From Amoebophrya sp. A120 (lineage: Eukaryota > Sar > Dinophyceae > Syndiniales > Amoebophryaceae): a stretch of DNA of 64,000 nucleotides. The first letter of the stretch is position 1. The number at the start of each line of letters is the position of its first letter. The DNA lies in the NCBI GenBank assembly GCA_905178155.1, contig CAJINV010000004.1, forward strand, positions 5,868,828-5,932,827, read 5' to 3'. The notes under the pieces were generated by a model, which ran no database searches, was not told the origin of the DNA, and saw nothing but the letters and a program-made list of their open reading frames with translations. This document shows, one piece after another, positions 25,259-36,200 of this stretch. Position numbers and translations under genes: made by a program.

Positions 25259-25710
25259 TGAAGGATCTAGTTTCGAAATGGAGAGGTTATTTTTTCAGAC
25301 GCAAACACACCGAAGTCAAATTCGAACAACATCTAAAACTACTCCAAATTCCACAAATACGCATTACAGATTTAATATTCCAAGTCTAGTCTTTCCCAGT
25401 TTCTAATGCTATTTCGCGTCTTTTCATATTCCTAACCGTGTCCGTAGCCGTGGCTCAGCTCCTTGAAAGTAGTGAAAAGGCAGTTTGTAATGCGAATTCA
25501 GCGTAAATCAGACCTAATTTCTTTGCTTTCTTCTTCTCTTCTTTTCTCTTTCCTTTTCTTTTCAATCGCGGCAAGAATTTGCTTGCTTTTCCTTGGTTTT
25601 CGGTCTTTTCTCTTGCTCGATCGATTTCTTGGCTTTTCCTTATCATCCTCTTCATTTTCTGAGTTTTGATCTATGAGAAACAGCGTTCAAAACTAGTTTT
25701 CAATTACACA
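25259..25710 (-). repeat. LTR copy 2 (5' LTR if the element reads minus)
   Basis: Same 452 bp as 21301-21752, which implies a recent insertion because LTRs are identical when a copy lands. Confidence 0.85.
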
Positions 25711-26440
25711 GGCGCGCGCCCCACACCATCGGGGCTGCGTGCACACGCGCCAGCCCCGAGCTGTTTACGCAGGCACCCAACGCGCGAAAATGTGGGCCGC
25801 ATACCATCGGCGCTGTGTGTACACGCGCCAGCCCCGGGCGGATTACGTAGGCGCCCAACGCGCAAACGCGTGGGGCACCAACATGGCAACGAGGCCGCGG
25901 CGGCACGCCGATGGTTTTAGAGGGGGAAGAGGCGGGCCGGTTTGCTTTCTTTTTACTTTTCCCCAGCATATCAAGCAAGCCCCGTCCGGCCGTTTTCGCA
26001 ATGAGGCCGATGGGCTGAGATGCGAACCAGGCGAGCCGCTCTGGTTTTCTCGCTTTCCGCGAGCGGTGGACTTAGGTGGGGACAAGGCGAGCCGTATGGC
26101 TGTGATGCTGGACGTGCGCGCACCACCACAAAAGACGCGCGCCCCAAGCCATCGGGTCTGCGTGTACACGCGCCAGCCCCGGGCTGTTTACGCAGGCACC
26201 CAACGCGACAAAATGTGGGCCGCATACCATCGGCGCTGTGTGTACGCGCGCCAGTCCCAGGCGGATTACGTAGGCGCCCAACGCGCAAACGCGTGGGGCA
26301 GCAACATGGCAACGAGGCCGCGGCGGCACGCCGATGGTTTTAAAGGGGGAAGAGGCGGGCCGTTGGGTTTCTTTTTACTTTCCCCCAACATACCAAGCAG
26401 GCCCCGACCGTTTTCGCAATGAGGCTGATGGGCTGAGATG
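25711..26440. repeat. Satellite-like GC-rich units, direct orientation
   Basis: Two copies of a unit of about 410 bp, the second truncated. Shared blocks include CCATCGG(C/G)GCTG, ACACGCGCCAGCCCC, TTACG(C/T)AGGC(A/G)CCCAACGCG and GCCGCGGCGGCACGCCGATG. Open frames across them are a by-product of GC richness: different overlapping frames are open on both strands. Confidence 0.8.
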
Positions 26441-27083
26441 CGGGCCAGACGGGTCTAATTCTACAGCGCTCTAACATACAACAATAAATGGAAACACAAC
26501 GGACAGCCGGGCTGTGCTTTACAGATCGAGAGAGACTACCAACAAGATAGACAGCCGCGTCGTCGGGTTATGTAAGCGCTGCCAGACCGGGGAAAATTGG
26601 GCGCCCAGGAAACGGCACGAATACCATCGGGGGTAATGTTACCCACGACGGCACTGCGTCCGATGTTTTTTCTAGGCCTTCGCTGTTTTGGTCGGGTTTG
26701 CATGATGTGTGCCCTCGTTAATAGCTTTTTTTCAGCCTACCCAAAATCCCCACGAAACGCAACTTTTAAGAATCCGAAGAGACTCCGAAAAGACTCCGAA
26801 AAAGGCGTCGGGAAGATGCGAAAAAAAGCGACCGCCTTCATCATAGCAGGCGGCGAAATTTTCGGAGCGAAAAAATGGGAGGCAGTTTCGGATTCTTTGC
26901 GGAGTCGCGGATTTGCTGCACTCCGGAGACGCGGACGCGATACACTCCTTTGCGGAACATGAAATCGCCCGCGACTTCCAGAAAAGAAGAAAAGCCAAAC
27001 GGCTCGCCCTGTTCCCGCCTAAGCCCGTCGATCTTCTTGCGAAGGAGATCAGGGCTGGCCTGAGATGGTGGGCGGGAGAAAGA
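26441..27083. other. Spacer between oppositely oriented satellite units
   Basis: It contains several CGAAAAGACTCCGAAAA-type short repeats near 26775-26815 and the words TTCGGATTCTTTGCGGAG. No gene is recognised. Similar CGGAG/TTCGG-rich sequence recurs at 28330-28440. Confidence 0.4.
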
Positions 27084-28200
27084 AAATGGCCAAACGGCGC
27101 GCCTTGTCCCCCTCTAAAACCATCGGCGGGCCGCCTTGATATGCTGCTCGCACTTTTGCGCGCCGGGGGGGGCGCCCCCATATCATAAACAGGCCGGGGG
27201 CGCGTGTACACGCCGCCCCGATGGTGTGGCGTCCGCGCCTTTTGTGGTAGTTGTTAGCGCACGCCCAGCATCACGGCCAAACGGCTCGCCTTGCCCCCCT
27301 CTAAAACTACCGGCGTGCCGCCGCGGCCTCGTTGCCATGCTGCTTGCCCACGAATTTGCGCGGCGGGCGCCTACGTAATCCGCCCGGGGCTGGCGCGTGG
27401 ACACACAGCGCCGATGGTATGCGGCCCAACCTTTTGCGCGGTGGGCGCCTGCGTAAACAGCTCGGGGCTGGCGCGTGGACACGCAGCCCCGATGGTGTGA
27501 GGGGCTGGCCTTTTGTGGTGGTGTGCGCACGCGCAAAAGCACAGCCATACGGCTCGCCTTGTCCCTACCTAATTCCACCGCTCGCCGAAAGCGAGAAAAC
27601 CAGAACGACGCGCCTGGTTCGCATCTCAGCCAATCGGACGGCCGCATTGCAACAAGGCAAAGGGCCCGCCTCTTGTTCCCTCTCTATCTAAAACCATCGG
27701 CGAGCCGCCGCGGCCCCGTTACCATGCTGCTGCCGCACGCGTTTGCGCGCTGGGCGCCTACGTAGTCCGCCCGGGGCTGGCGCGTGGACACACAGCGCCA
27801 ATGGTATGCGGCCGACGCTTTTGCGCGCTGGGTGCCTGCGTAAACAGCTCGGTGGGGCGCGTGTACACGCAGCCCCGATGGTGTGGGGTGCACGCCTTTT
27901 GTGGTGGTGCGCGCACGCCCAGCAGCACAGCCATACGGCGCGCCTTTTCCCCACCTAAGTCCGGCGCTCGCTGAAAGCGAGAAGCCCAGAACGATCCGCC
28001 TGGTTCGCATCTCAGCCAATCGGCCGCATTGCAAAAAGGCAAACGGCCCGCCTCTTCCCTCTCTAAAACCATCGGCGTGCCGCCGCGGCCTCGTTGCCAT
28101 GCTGCTGCCGCACGCGTTTGCGCGCTGGGCTCCTACGTAGTCCGCCCGGGGCTGGCGCGTGGACACACTGCGCCGATGGTATGCGGCCCACACTTTTGCG
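27084..28200. repeat. Satellite-like GC-rich units, inverted orientation
   Basis: About three more units in reverse complement to those at 25711-26440, recognisable by TAAAACCATCGGCG(T/A)GCCGCC, GTTGCCATGCTGC, CGCCTACGTA and GGGGCTGGCGCGTGG. The whole forms a head-to-head arrangement around 26441-27083. Confidence 0.8.
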
Positions 28201-28454
28201 CGTTTTCGCTGCCATGTGGTCCAGACCTGCCGCGGGCCGCTTTTTGTGGACTGCGCAAAACGCCGGCAGTTCAAAGCTGCGAAGCGCTTTTTGTTAATGT
28301 TGCTGCGCCAACGAACCGAGTCGCGGCGGAGCGATTATCTTCTGAACTGCGAAGAAGCTTTCTCGAGTCGCTGCCCCGTTGTTTTTTGTCTCCACTTTCG
28401 GATTGTTGTCGTAATGTTTTCGGAGTTTTTCGGACGGCCTTGGAAGGGGGTGTG

Positions 28455-29378
28455 TTACGGGAGTAAGCCGGCGACTGTGGAGATCGTCGCGACTTCAATG
28501 GTATTCCCCGAGGAGGACGTGGACGTGGACGGCGACGGCCAGGAACCGATTCTGTGGTCGTTCGACTGTACGTCAGTTGATGGCGCTGCCGGTGCAACAG
28601 GATTTTTGAGACTGACACTCGAGGCGGAAGATGAATCAGGACTACCTCCCAATAAAGATGCCACTAAATTATTTTCAACACGACCTGCAGATCTAGTTGC
28701 TGCAGCACTCGCGGCGGCGGCCTGTTGTAGGATCCTGGACCTTGCCTCAGCGTACTCAGACACGACAGGCGGTGTCGTGGTGGCAATGGTTGTTGTGCTA
28801 GAAGTGGTCGCAGAATTCTTGGTAGTTGTGTAATTATTGGTACCACCTCCACTTGCAGCCGGTGGGACTTGTTGCTGTGCTTCATCTGCAGCAAGCGGTC
28901 GCGCATGACCACTATTGTGCTGCGGCCCTTTAGAATTCTTCCCCGGCGATGTTGTTGCCGATGCGAACGTCTTCTTGCCTCCCCCGCCGGCACCTCCAGA
29001 TGGAGCCCGAACAGGATCTAGTACTACCCCACCAGTCGCAGTTGCGCCGGTCGACGTCGTTGAACAAGACGACGTTGTTGTACTATTCGTCGTGGTCGTG
29101 CTAGAAGTTGTGGTTGTTGTTTCCACCAGCGGTCCGTTGCAACACGGACATTTATTCGACGGGTTTTTTTTCAACGTGGCGCTTTTATTCCCCCCGGCTC
29201 GCTTGGCGGCCTTCTGCAGGATGGCGGAAGCCAGCCGTTCCTTCGCGGAGAGCTGCTTCGGGGGGTGATGATTGTCTGGGTTATTGTTGTCCTTGTGATT
29301 CGAGCAACCGGGTGTGTTACAACCGGTACGCACGTTGCTTGAAGAGGTGGAGGAGGAGGTGGTGGCACTGCCGCTCAT
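28455..29378 (-). CDS. Low-complexity 307-aa protein with two Cys pairs
   Basis: I do not recognise this protein. The first ATG in frame is at 29378 (MSGSATTSSS) and the stop is at 28455-28457, next to the satellite repeats. Features: Cys motifs CNTPGCSNH and CPCCNGPL in the first third, which could bind zinc, with a Lys-rich helical stretch between them (LSAKERLASAILQKAAKRAG). The rest is Thr/Ser runs, a Gly-Gly patch and Ala-rich segments, the composition seen in the other large genes of the window. No introner is present. The C-terminus may have been shortened by the neighbouring repeats. Confidence 0.5.
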   Translation of the reverse strand: MSGSATTSSSTSSSNVRTGCNTPGCSNHKDNNNPDNHHPPKQLSAKERLASAILQKAAKRAGGNKSATLKKNPSNKCPCCNGPLVETTTTTSSTTTTNSTTTSSCSTTSTGATATGGVVLDPVRAPSGGAGGGGKKTFASATTSPGKNSKGPQHNSGHARPLAADEAQQQVPPAASGGGTNNYTTTKNSATTSSTTTIATTTPPVVSEYAEARSRILQQAAAASAAATRSAGRVENNLVASLLGGSPDSSSASSVSLKNPVAPAAPSTDVQSNDHRIGSWPSPSTSTSSSGNTIEVATISTVAGLLP

Positions 29379-30286
29379 CTTGATCTTGTTGTGCCCTCGC
29401 AGGTAATAAACCACAACCTCAGGAACTTCGAACTTTGATATCAAACCATCTTATGTTTCACTTCACTCACTGTAGAAGTCTTCTACATGCTCTTAGGAGG
29501 AAAAAGGAAAGGCTTTAAGTACTTTATAAATTCAAATAATGAAATTCTATGTTATTTCGGGGCGATCGCAATCGGATTTGCTTCTGGCTTTTTTCTCCTT
29601 TGACAGCAACAAGCTGCTGCCTAGCCGCAGTCACGTGTTTTTCTAGATGCTACAAAGGGCCGCGCCGTACAAGAACGCATACAACTACGTGAACTCTTGC
29701 TCTTCAGAAACAGTTGTGTATTTGGCGGGGCGGCGACACAAGTGTAAGTGAGTCCCCCTGTTTGTTGCTGGTGATAAAGATAACTCGAGGCAACTACACG
29801 GACGTAGTTGACACATCTTTTTCTTGTTGCACAGGCCGGCCCCACGACGCTGCAAAAGGTGATCGGCTTGAAGTAGAAAAGCCAAAGCTACACGCGCAGC
29901 TGTTCCTTCATCAAGATCCAAGAACAAGCCGAGAAGGGAGCATCAAACAATGTCCCAGGGACAACAAAAATCCACCAAAGAAGATAATCTTCCGCTCATT
30001 GCGCATTTGGATTATATGAGCAGCTACTTCATCTTTGGATCTTCTTCATCTCCACGATCTGCACGAAGTTATGTGTGCAGCATATCATGCGGGTTCTCCA
30101 CTTTTCCTGCAATGTTCTTCTCGTGCTAGTTCATCAACACACTCTTGGCGTGTATATTTTTACTCACCACGACGACCTTTGAAGACCACGTTCGCAAAGC
30201 TGTGAAAAAAAAATGGTCCTTTTGCTCACCTCCGCCCAATTCAAACATAAACATTCATAACATCATCAAAACTACCCTCGTCCCTA
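29379..30286. other. Intergenic spacer, no gene identified
   Basis: About 0.9 kb upstream of the 29378 start and downstream of the PIG-B-like stop at 30287. Short frames only. Confidence 0.5.
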
Positions 30287-33200
30287 CTACTTCCACACCC
30301 TTGCGAACGGCAGATACTGCTTCCCATCCGGGTCGGGAATGAGGCTGAAGATGTAGTTGTGGATTGAAAATATGTCTGGTATCCGGCTGAAAAAAACTAT
30401 CACTATCACAAAAAGCCACTTTTTGGCAAAAATTGATTTTTTTTTGATTTTTTTTGCGGCGCATTGGGGCTCGATCCTTGTGCCTGGTATATTGTTATTG
30501 TTGTTGCGATTAATGAGTGATATAGTTAGCTAGCTAGTGGTCGCTTGTGATGATTGTCATAGCTAACAGGAGAGCCGAAAGGAAGGCCGGGCCGGGCCCT
30601 CGCTCCGAAGGCGAGCTCCCGAACCCTTGGTGGTGCCCCGGCCTTGGCGGGTCGGTCCCTTCCGGCCCGGGGCGGGAGGCGGCCAAAAGGTGCGCGGCGA
30701 TCGCCACTCTCCCACCGTGTTTGAAAAAAACTATCACGCCACTTTCTGGACCTGATTCCCAGCTTTCAGACCTGGGCTGATTTGATGCTCCGGCGGTGGC
30801 GGGTGAGCTGCCTTCCGTTCCGAGGCTAGAGGCGGCCAAAAAGTGAGGCTCGATCGCCAGTCTCAGCTCGTGTTTGAAAAACACTATCACACCACTTTTT
30901 GGATCTGGCTGCCGACAGCCAGTCCTCCCCGGATTTTTTTGGTTTTCAACACTGCGCGCGCAAATTTTTTCAAGAAATTCAAAAACCCGGAAAATCGATC
31001 ATTTTGGCTGTGATAGTGTTTTTTCTGGCGGTGGTCCTATGTGGGCCGTACCGCCGTGTTTGAAAAACACTATCACACTTTTTTCCGGCACTCAAAAAAT
31101 ACCAACTTCACACCTTTTTACACTTTTTCTATAACAAATCGCTCAAAAGTGTAGTGTGGTAGTGTTTTTAAGCGCGAGCTAATGCTGCGAAAACACCGAA
31201 AATCAGCTCTTTTTAAAAATGCAAATCACGATGCTACGGCCCGGGTCAAAAAGGGACCCAAAATCGCCGTAGCGCCGTGGCTGAAAAACACTATCACACA
31301 CAAAAAAGCGCCATTTTTGACCTCCCCGGAGAAGAAAAATCAATGTGATTTCAAAGTGTGAGCACCAAAAAAATTAGTGCTTGCGCCATCACCAATTTCT
31401 GCCGGAGGTTGTGGCCTTTGGCCTAGCCCCCGGGGGCTCCGGATGTCAGACCTGGCCTTCGAGCCCCCAGATCCATCTGGGAGCAGGTCTGAGAAACGAG
31501 CCATAGAGAAGTCGCTCTTTATCCACCAAACCCACCAATTCCAGACTCGTCGTTAACGAGCATGGTGGAGACACGCTTCCGCGCCCTCATGGCGCTGGCT
31601 GACTGGGCCGCAACGAATGGGGAGGTAGCTCTCGCCGTCCTCAAAAATGTCCGGGATTGTGATGGTGGTGCTCGGTTGTCGGTGCTCACAACCTGCAAGC
31701 GTCTCAACCTGCAAGCGTCTTGCCAGATCTTTCCTGTTAGCTAGGTAAATCATCACAAGTGGCCACCAGTTACCTTCTGACATTCATCATTCCAAATCAA
31801 TCAAAACACTACTCAGGTCTTACCTTGCCGGCGAGAAAAAAAATGAAAAAATAATGCTGCTTCTTTGTAAAAAAAGTCGTATTTTTGGGTCGAAAAACGG
31901 CGCTTTTGTGATAGTGATAGTTTTTTTCAGCGCGATATCTGGGTCTGCGAGAATACAAACTTGTGATGCGCATTTCAGAACGTAGAAAAATATCTCATGC
32001 ATAGGTAGCAAAAGCTGCCCACTTTCTGTCACCAAAGTGGGGGGTTTGTCATGCGGATTCGGTATTGCGGAAGCTTCTCGAAAGCTGTGGCGCTAGAGCT
32101 TCCATGCCAGACCTTCTGTGTCATGCAAAAACAGCATGACTCTTCCAGACACAGACATATTTGCATTTGATAGTAGTAGGACAGCACGTTTCGACCCCCG
32201 GCGAAAGCCTGCGTCTGCGCGGCGGGGGGTAAGTTTCTCGGCGCCGCCTTCTGTTCGTCCAAGAACACCGAATCGGTTTGGAATAGCGCGTGAAACATGC
32301 TGCGGCGCAGGGTGTAGCCGCTATGCATAGCAAAAGTAGCCGTACTAGTAGGAATAGCATGACAAGTTTTTCCAAGAAGAAAAATAGAATTTGTAATGCT
32401 GATTCACCTAAGATGGAGGATTTGTCATGCATCACAGCAATTACCATGAGTGCGATACTTTTGCAATGCATAGCCGCGGAGGCGCAACCATTTGAGCAGA
32501 GCGGTCTCCTGCTTCTCGCTGTGGTCAAACAGAGTGCTGGTGAAAACCAGATAGTGGGGGAGGGACTTGTACGGGAAATTCTTAGGAGAGAAGTTTTTAC
32601 TGATGTGCGGAGACTTCTTTTGTGCTTCACCAGAAGAAGAGGATGTCATCGTCGTTCTCGCGGTACTAAAATAATGCGGCTGCCATTCGGAGTTCACGGT
32701 GATCAGAGTATTTTTCGCGGGATTTGCACTGCAGAAACTCCTCGCGGGCTGCCAGTCTGCATGCGACGTCGTCGTGCCACCCTCTATGGCGTTCTCAAGT
32801 GTTACATTCTCAACTGTTACATGTCAACTGTTACACAAAACCGCTATCACTTTTTACACAATCAAGCCTTTTTCGCATGACAACCTCTGTACGCGCTAAA
32901 TAGCACTGCAATCCGTCCCAAATCTGTCACGCAAAAGGCGCAACTTTCCCCCTTTCAGTTTTGCCATTCTTGCATCACAAATTCATGTAACAGTTGAGAA
33001 TGCAACAGTTGAGAACGCCATACCATCTGCTGTCGTCGTGTCTTCGGTCGGTTTCTCGAACAAAGTTTCCAGAACGGCAACCGGGTTGGCAACGAACCTA
33101 TCGCGCCAATTCTTGAACTGCTGGTCGCGCACACGACCGCCAACGCCTTTGCGAGCAGCAGAGCGACCGCCCGGCGAGGAGTTGATGTAAGCATTATCCG

Positions 33201-36200
33201 CTGGTGCTGGCGAGCAGTCCAGAAAAGCAAAGTTTGCCGCCGGGGTGGGAGGGAGGCTGTGCAAGTAGGAATAGAGCGGCATTTCGTGACAGTCGGTCGC
33301 GAAGAAGATGTTGACGGTTGAATTTTCGTTGTTCGCATTTGATGTTCTTGGTGCTGAAGCCGAACTCGTGCTCGATGCTGTTCTTTCCTTTACCATGTCA
33401 ACAAGATGCTCCCCGTCCTGCTGCCCCTTCGCCCTTATTTCCTTCAGAACCTGATCGGCACGACCCGACTCCGCTTCCACACACTTCACAATCTCGCCCT
33501 TTATCCGGTTTCGCGAACGCCCGACCTGGTCACACTCAGTGATGCGCTTTGCCGACAGCTTTGCCGCGTCCGCGTGCATGCGCCAGAGTTCGTCGCGGAA
33601 AAAGTGCAGCACCTTGTCCCCGCCGCGCTGGTGCAGAAAGCCGAAAAAGACAGCGCAGGCGATTTGGAAGAGGAACACGAAGAAGAAACCCGTGCGGCAC
33701 TGCCGCCCGCTGTTCCACATCCTGACGCCCGCCTCCGCGGCGAGGAGGTGGCAGACCCAGGTTACCGGCATGAGAAACCGGTGCTCCTTGTGACTCGCCA
33801 GGGAAAGCCCGAGTAGCGTAACGAAAAACGAGAACAGGACGGGGCGCAGGCGTTTCTTCGCGGTCGGGGTCGTGTGGCGCTGATGTTTGATGTTCCGCTC
33901 GTGGCTCGACTGGAAAAATTGGTTCTCGTTGTCCCGACTTAGGGTTTCATCGCCTTCTGCTTTGTCTTGCAGCTCTGTGGCAGAGGTAGTTGCGCCGGCG
34001 CTTTCTTCTGGAATAATTTCAATTTCACTAGTGCCTCCTCGTGCCGGAAAAATCTTGAAGAAACCGTACAGCGCCAGGGGCAGGTAAGTGGTCAAGCACC
34101 CACCGAGCCCGTCCAGAAAATACCAGTAGATATTGTGCGTGCCGTACGCTGCCCCTCCGTCCTTCAACAGGTTGAATACGAAGAAGTTGAGCAGGGTGTT
34201 TACGGGTTGGTGCTGCGAAGAGCCAGAAGTTTTATGATCGTGATCAAGATTATCCCCGTGTTCATGAAACAAGCGGTAGCACGCAGAGTCGAGGCACAGG
34301 CCGAACACCGAGTGGGTCATCGTGGTGATAATCGCGTACTTGGAAAATTTCAGGATGATGTTCGTTCCGCAGTCGGCCCGCTCGAGTTTCAAATCTTTAT
34401 CTACTTTCATCTGTTCCTTATCCTTGTCCTCAACCTCATTCATCACGAGCCCTTTCGAGGACGCATCGCTCCCCGTGGAACTAGTACCTACTTCGGGAGT
34501 TGTTGTGGTGTTGTTTTTCGTTTCATTCGCCAGCGCGACTTCCTTCGTACTTTTCGAGGGCGAAGCTTTACTATTTCTTTCGGCAACAGGACCAGAAGCC
34601 TCATCATCAGTTCTATCCTCCCCACACAGCGTTGCCACGACGAGATAGGTCCCCCAGAAGAGGTATCCTGTGCAAAAGTATCGCACTCGTATTGCAGTCA
34701 TGCATTACAAGTTTTCTTGTTAAGTCGAATCCGCATTATAGATTTTATTTCTCATGCTAAGGAAATTTGTAATGCATTTATACGAGTACGAAGATACGTT
34801 TGCAATGCATAAGAGGGCGGCCGTGGGGCGGACCACGCAGGCGAGAGCGCCGAGGAAAACGGCGAGCCCGACCTGTTTTTCGGTATGGGAGTGTCAGAAT
34901 TGAAATCGTCAAAGTTGAAATAGTTTGTGATGCATAAAATGGATGCCAGTTGGAACCCAGTTTCCAAGTGGCGCATGACAAATTTTGGTGATGCCTAAAT
35001 CCAGTTTGTCATGCTGTTTCGGCAAAGATGGCTGATTTTCTCATGCTACTTTAGCAGCTCGAGCCCTAACCCCAAACAGGCTTACAATCGGCCTCCCTTG
35101 CCTGCTCTGCAACACACGTATTTCGCTCTATGCATTTTATGCATCACAAATTATTTCAACTTTGGCGATCGCGATTTCAATCCTGACACTTCCATACTCG
35201 GCCTGAAAATGGTACACACCGGCGACCGTGAGGAAGAGCTCCAGGCAACTGCTGTAGGTCCTCGTGATCGCGAACCAGTTGAACCAGGAGAGCAGGGAGT
35301 ATCAAATGCGAATATGTCTGGGTCTGGAAACTTGTAATGCTGAGTTGTGATGAACAGTGTAGTCCCTGTAATGCAAAGCCAAGCATGAGATATATTTGCG
35401 CTGCTTACTGGTGCGCTTTCCGCATGACAAACAGCGTTTTGCATGCTAAGCCAAAGGGTCTCTTCTTGGACACGCATCACAAACTCTTTGGTCATGCCAT
35501 ACAAGCATGACAAAAATTGCATCCTTCCAGACCCAGACATATTTGCAATGCCTAGGGAGCACACCAAAACCATGTTGCACCGGAAGAGGTCTTTCTGGAA
35601 CACGTACTGGGCGAAGCGGTACAGGTAGTATTCCGTGAGCGCAGCAATCACCGCCTGCACCAAAACCCTTGGCCCGTAGGCGATCAGATAATTCTCCAGG
35701 TACGGAAGCCACGGCTGAGTTGTGGTCGCAGCTGCAACCCCGCCTGGTGCAGCTCCCGAAGATGATGACAAACTCGCCACCGCGCCGCCGAATAACATGT
35801 GGGTCCACCGTCGGGGTAGGAACATTCGCAGCTTGTATGACAGTGCACAGCCCCCCCCCCTACTTATTGCATGAACAGCGAGACAAACCACGCCAGCGAC
35901 CCTAAAGCCTGTGCATGACAAATTTATGTATCTATTGAGTAATAGCCGCGTTTGGGCTTTCGAAATGTGCCATGCATAATAGTGACGCAAGGGAGCAACT
36001 GGAATTGTGGATTTTGCATGAGAAATGAGAACGAGGGGGAGCTGTGCACCTGCACTCTCATAACGTGTCAGCTGGGAGCATGAAAAAGAAGTAGTACACG
36101 TTGGTCAGGAAGGACCACGGGGCTCGGAGGAACATCATGAGAACTCCTCCCGCTGAGTAGTTAGAATTGTTGCCACCTTCGACGTGGGAAGCAACGAAGT

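Larger units (their letters stand above)
21301..25710 (-). mobile_element. LTR-type retroelement, probably non-autonomous, about 4.4 kb
   Basis: Two direct repeats of 452 bp, identical as far as I can compare them, begin TG and end CA and flank about 3.5 kb. The 4-bp GGCG stands on both sides (21297-21300 and 25711-25714), and the flanks join into an unbroken satellite unit, so this is an insertion. On the minus strand TGG follows the upstream LTR after two bases (candidate primer site), and a G-rich tract (GTTGGGGGCGG) precedes the other LTR, which suggests minus orientation. I see no reverse transcriptase, integrase or protease frame, so it would need enzymes from elsewhere. Confidence 0.7.

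Noticed and set aside
25739-28140. Many overlapping open frames of 80-230 residues in the GC-rich region
   Set aside because: They are open in several frames and on both strands at once, repeat with the satellite units and are Arg/Pro/Ala-rich by base composition. No family motif is seen.
30534-30890. 118-residue minus-strand frame in the nested element, as a candidate transposase
   Set aside because: It contains an internal repeat produced by two copies of the CACTATCAC end sequence, and has no catalytic motif or DNA-binding feature.
32029-32328. Treating the elements as ordinary introns with internal GT-AG sites
   Set aside because: I tested the target-restoring register at each site. Only removal of element plus one duplication copy gives a continuous frame and matches conserved protein sequence (for example INO1 [15 protein letters not shown] and PIG-B FAPDEQW). 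Other cut points cannot be excluded without transcripts.
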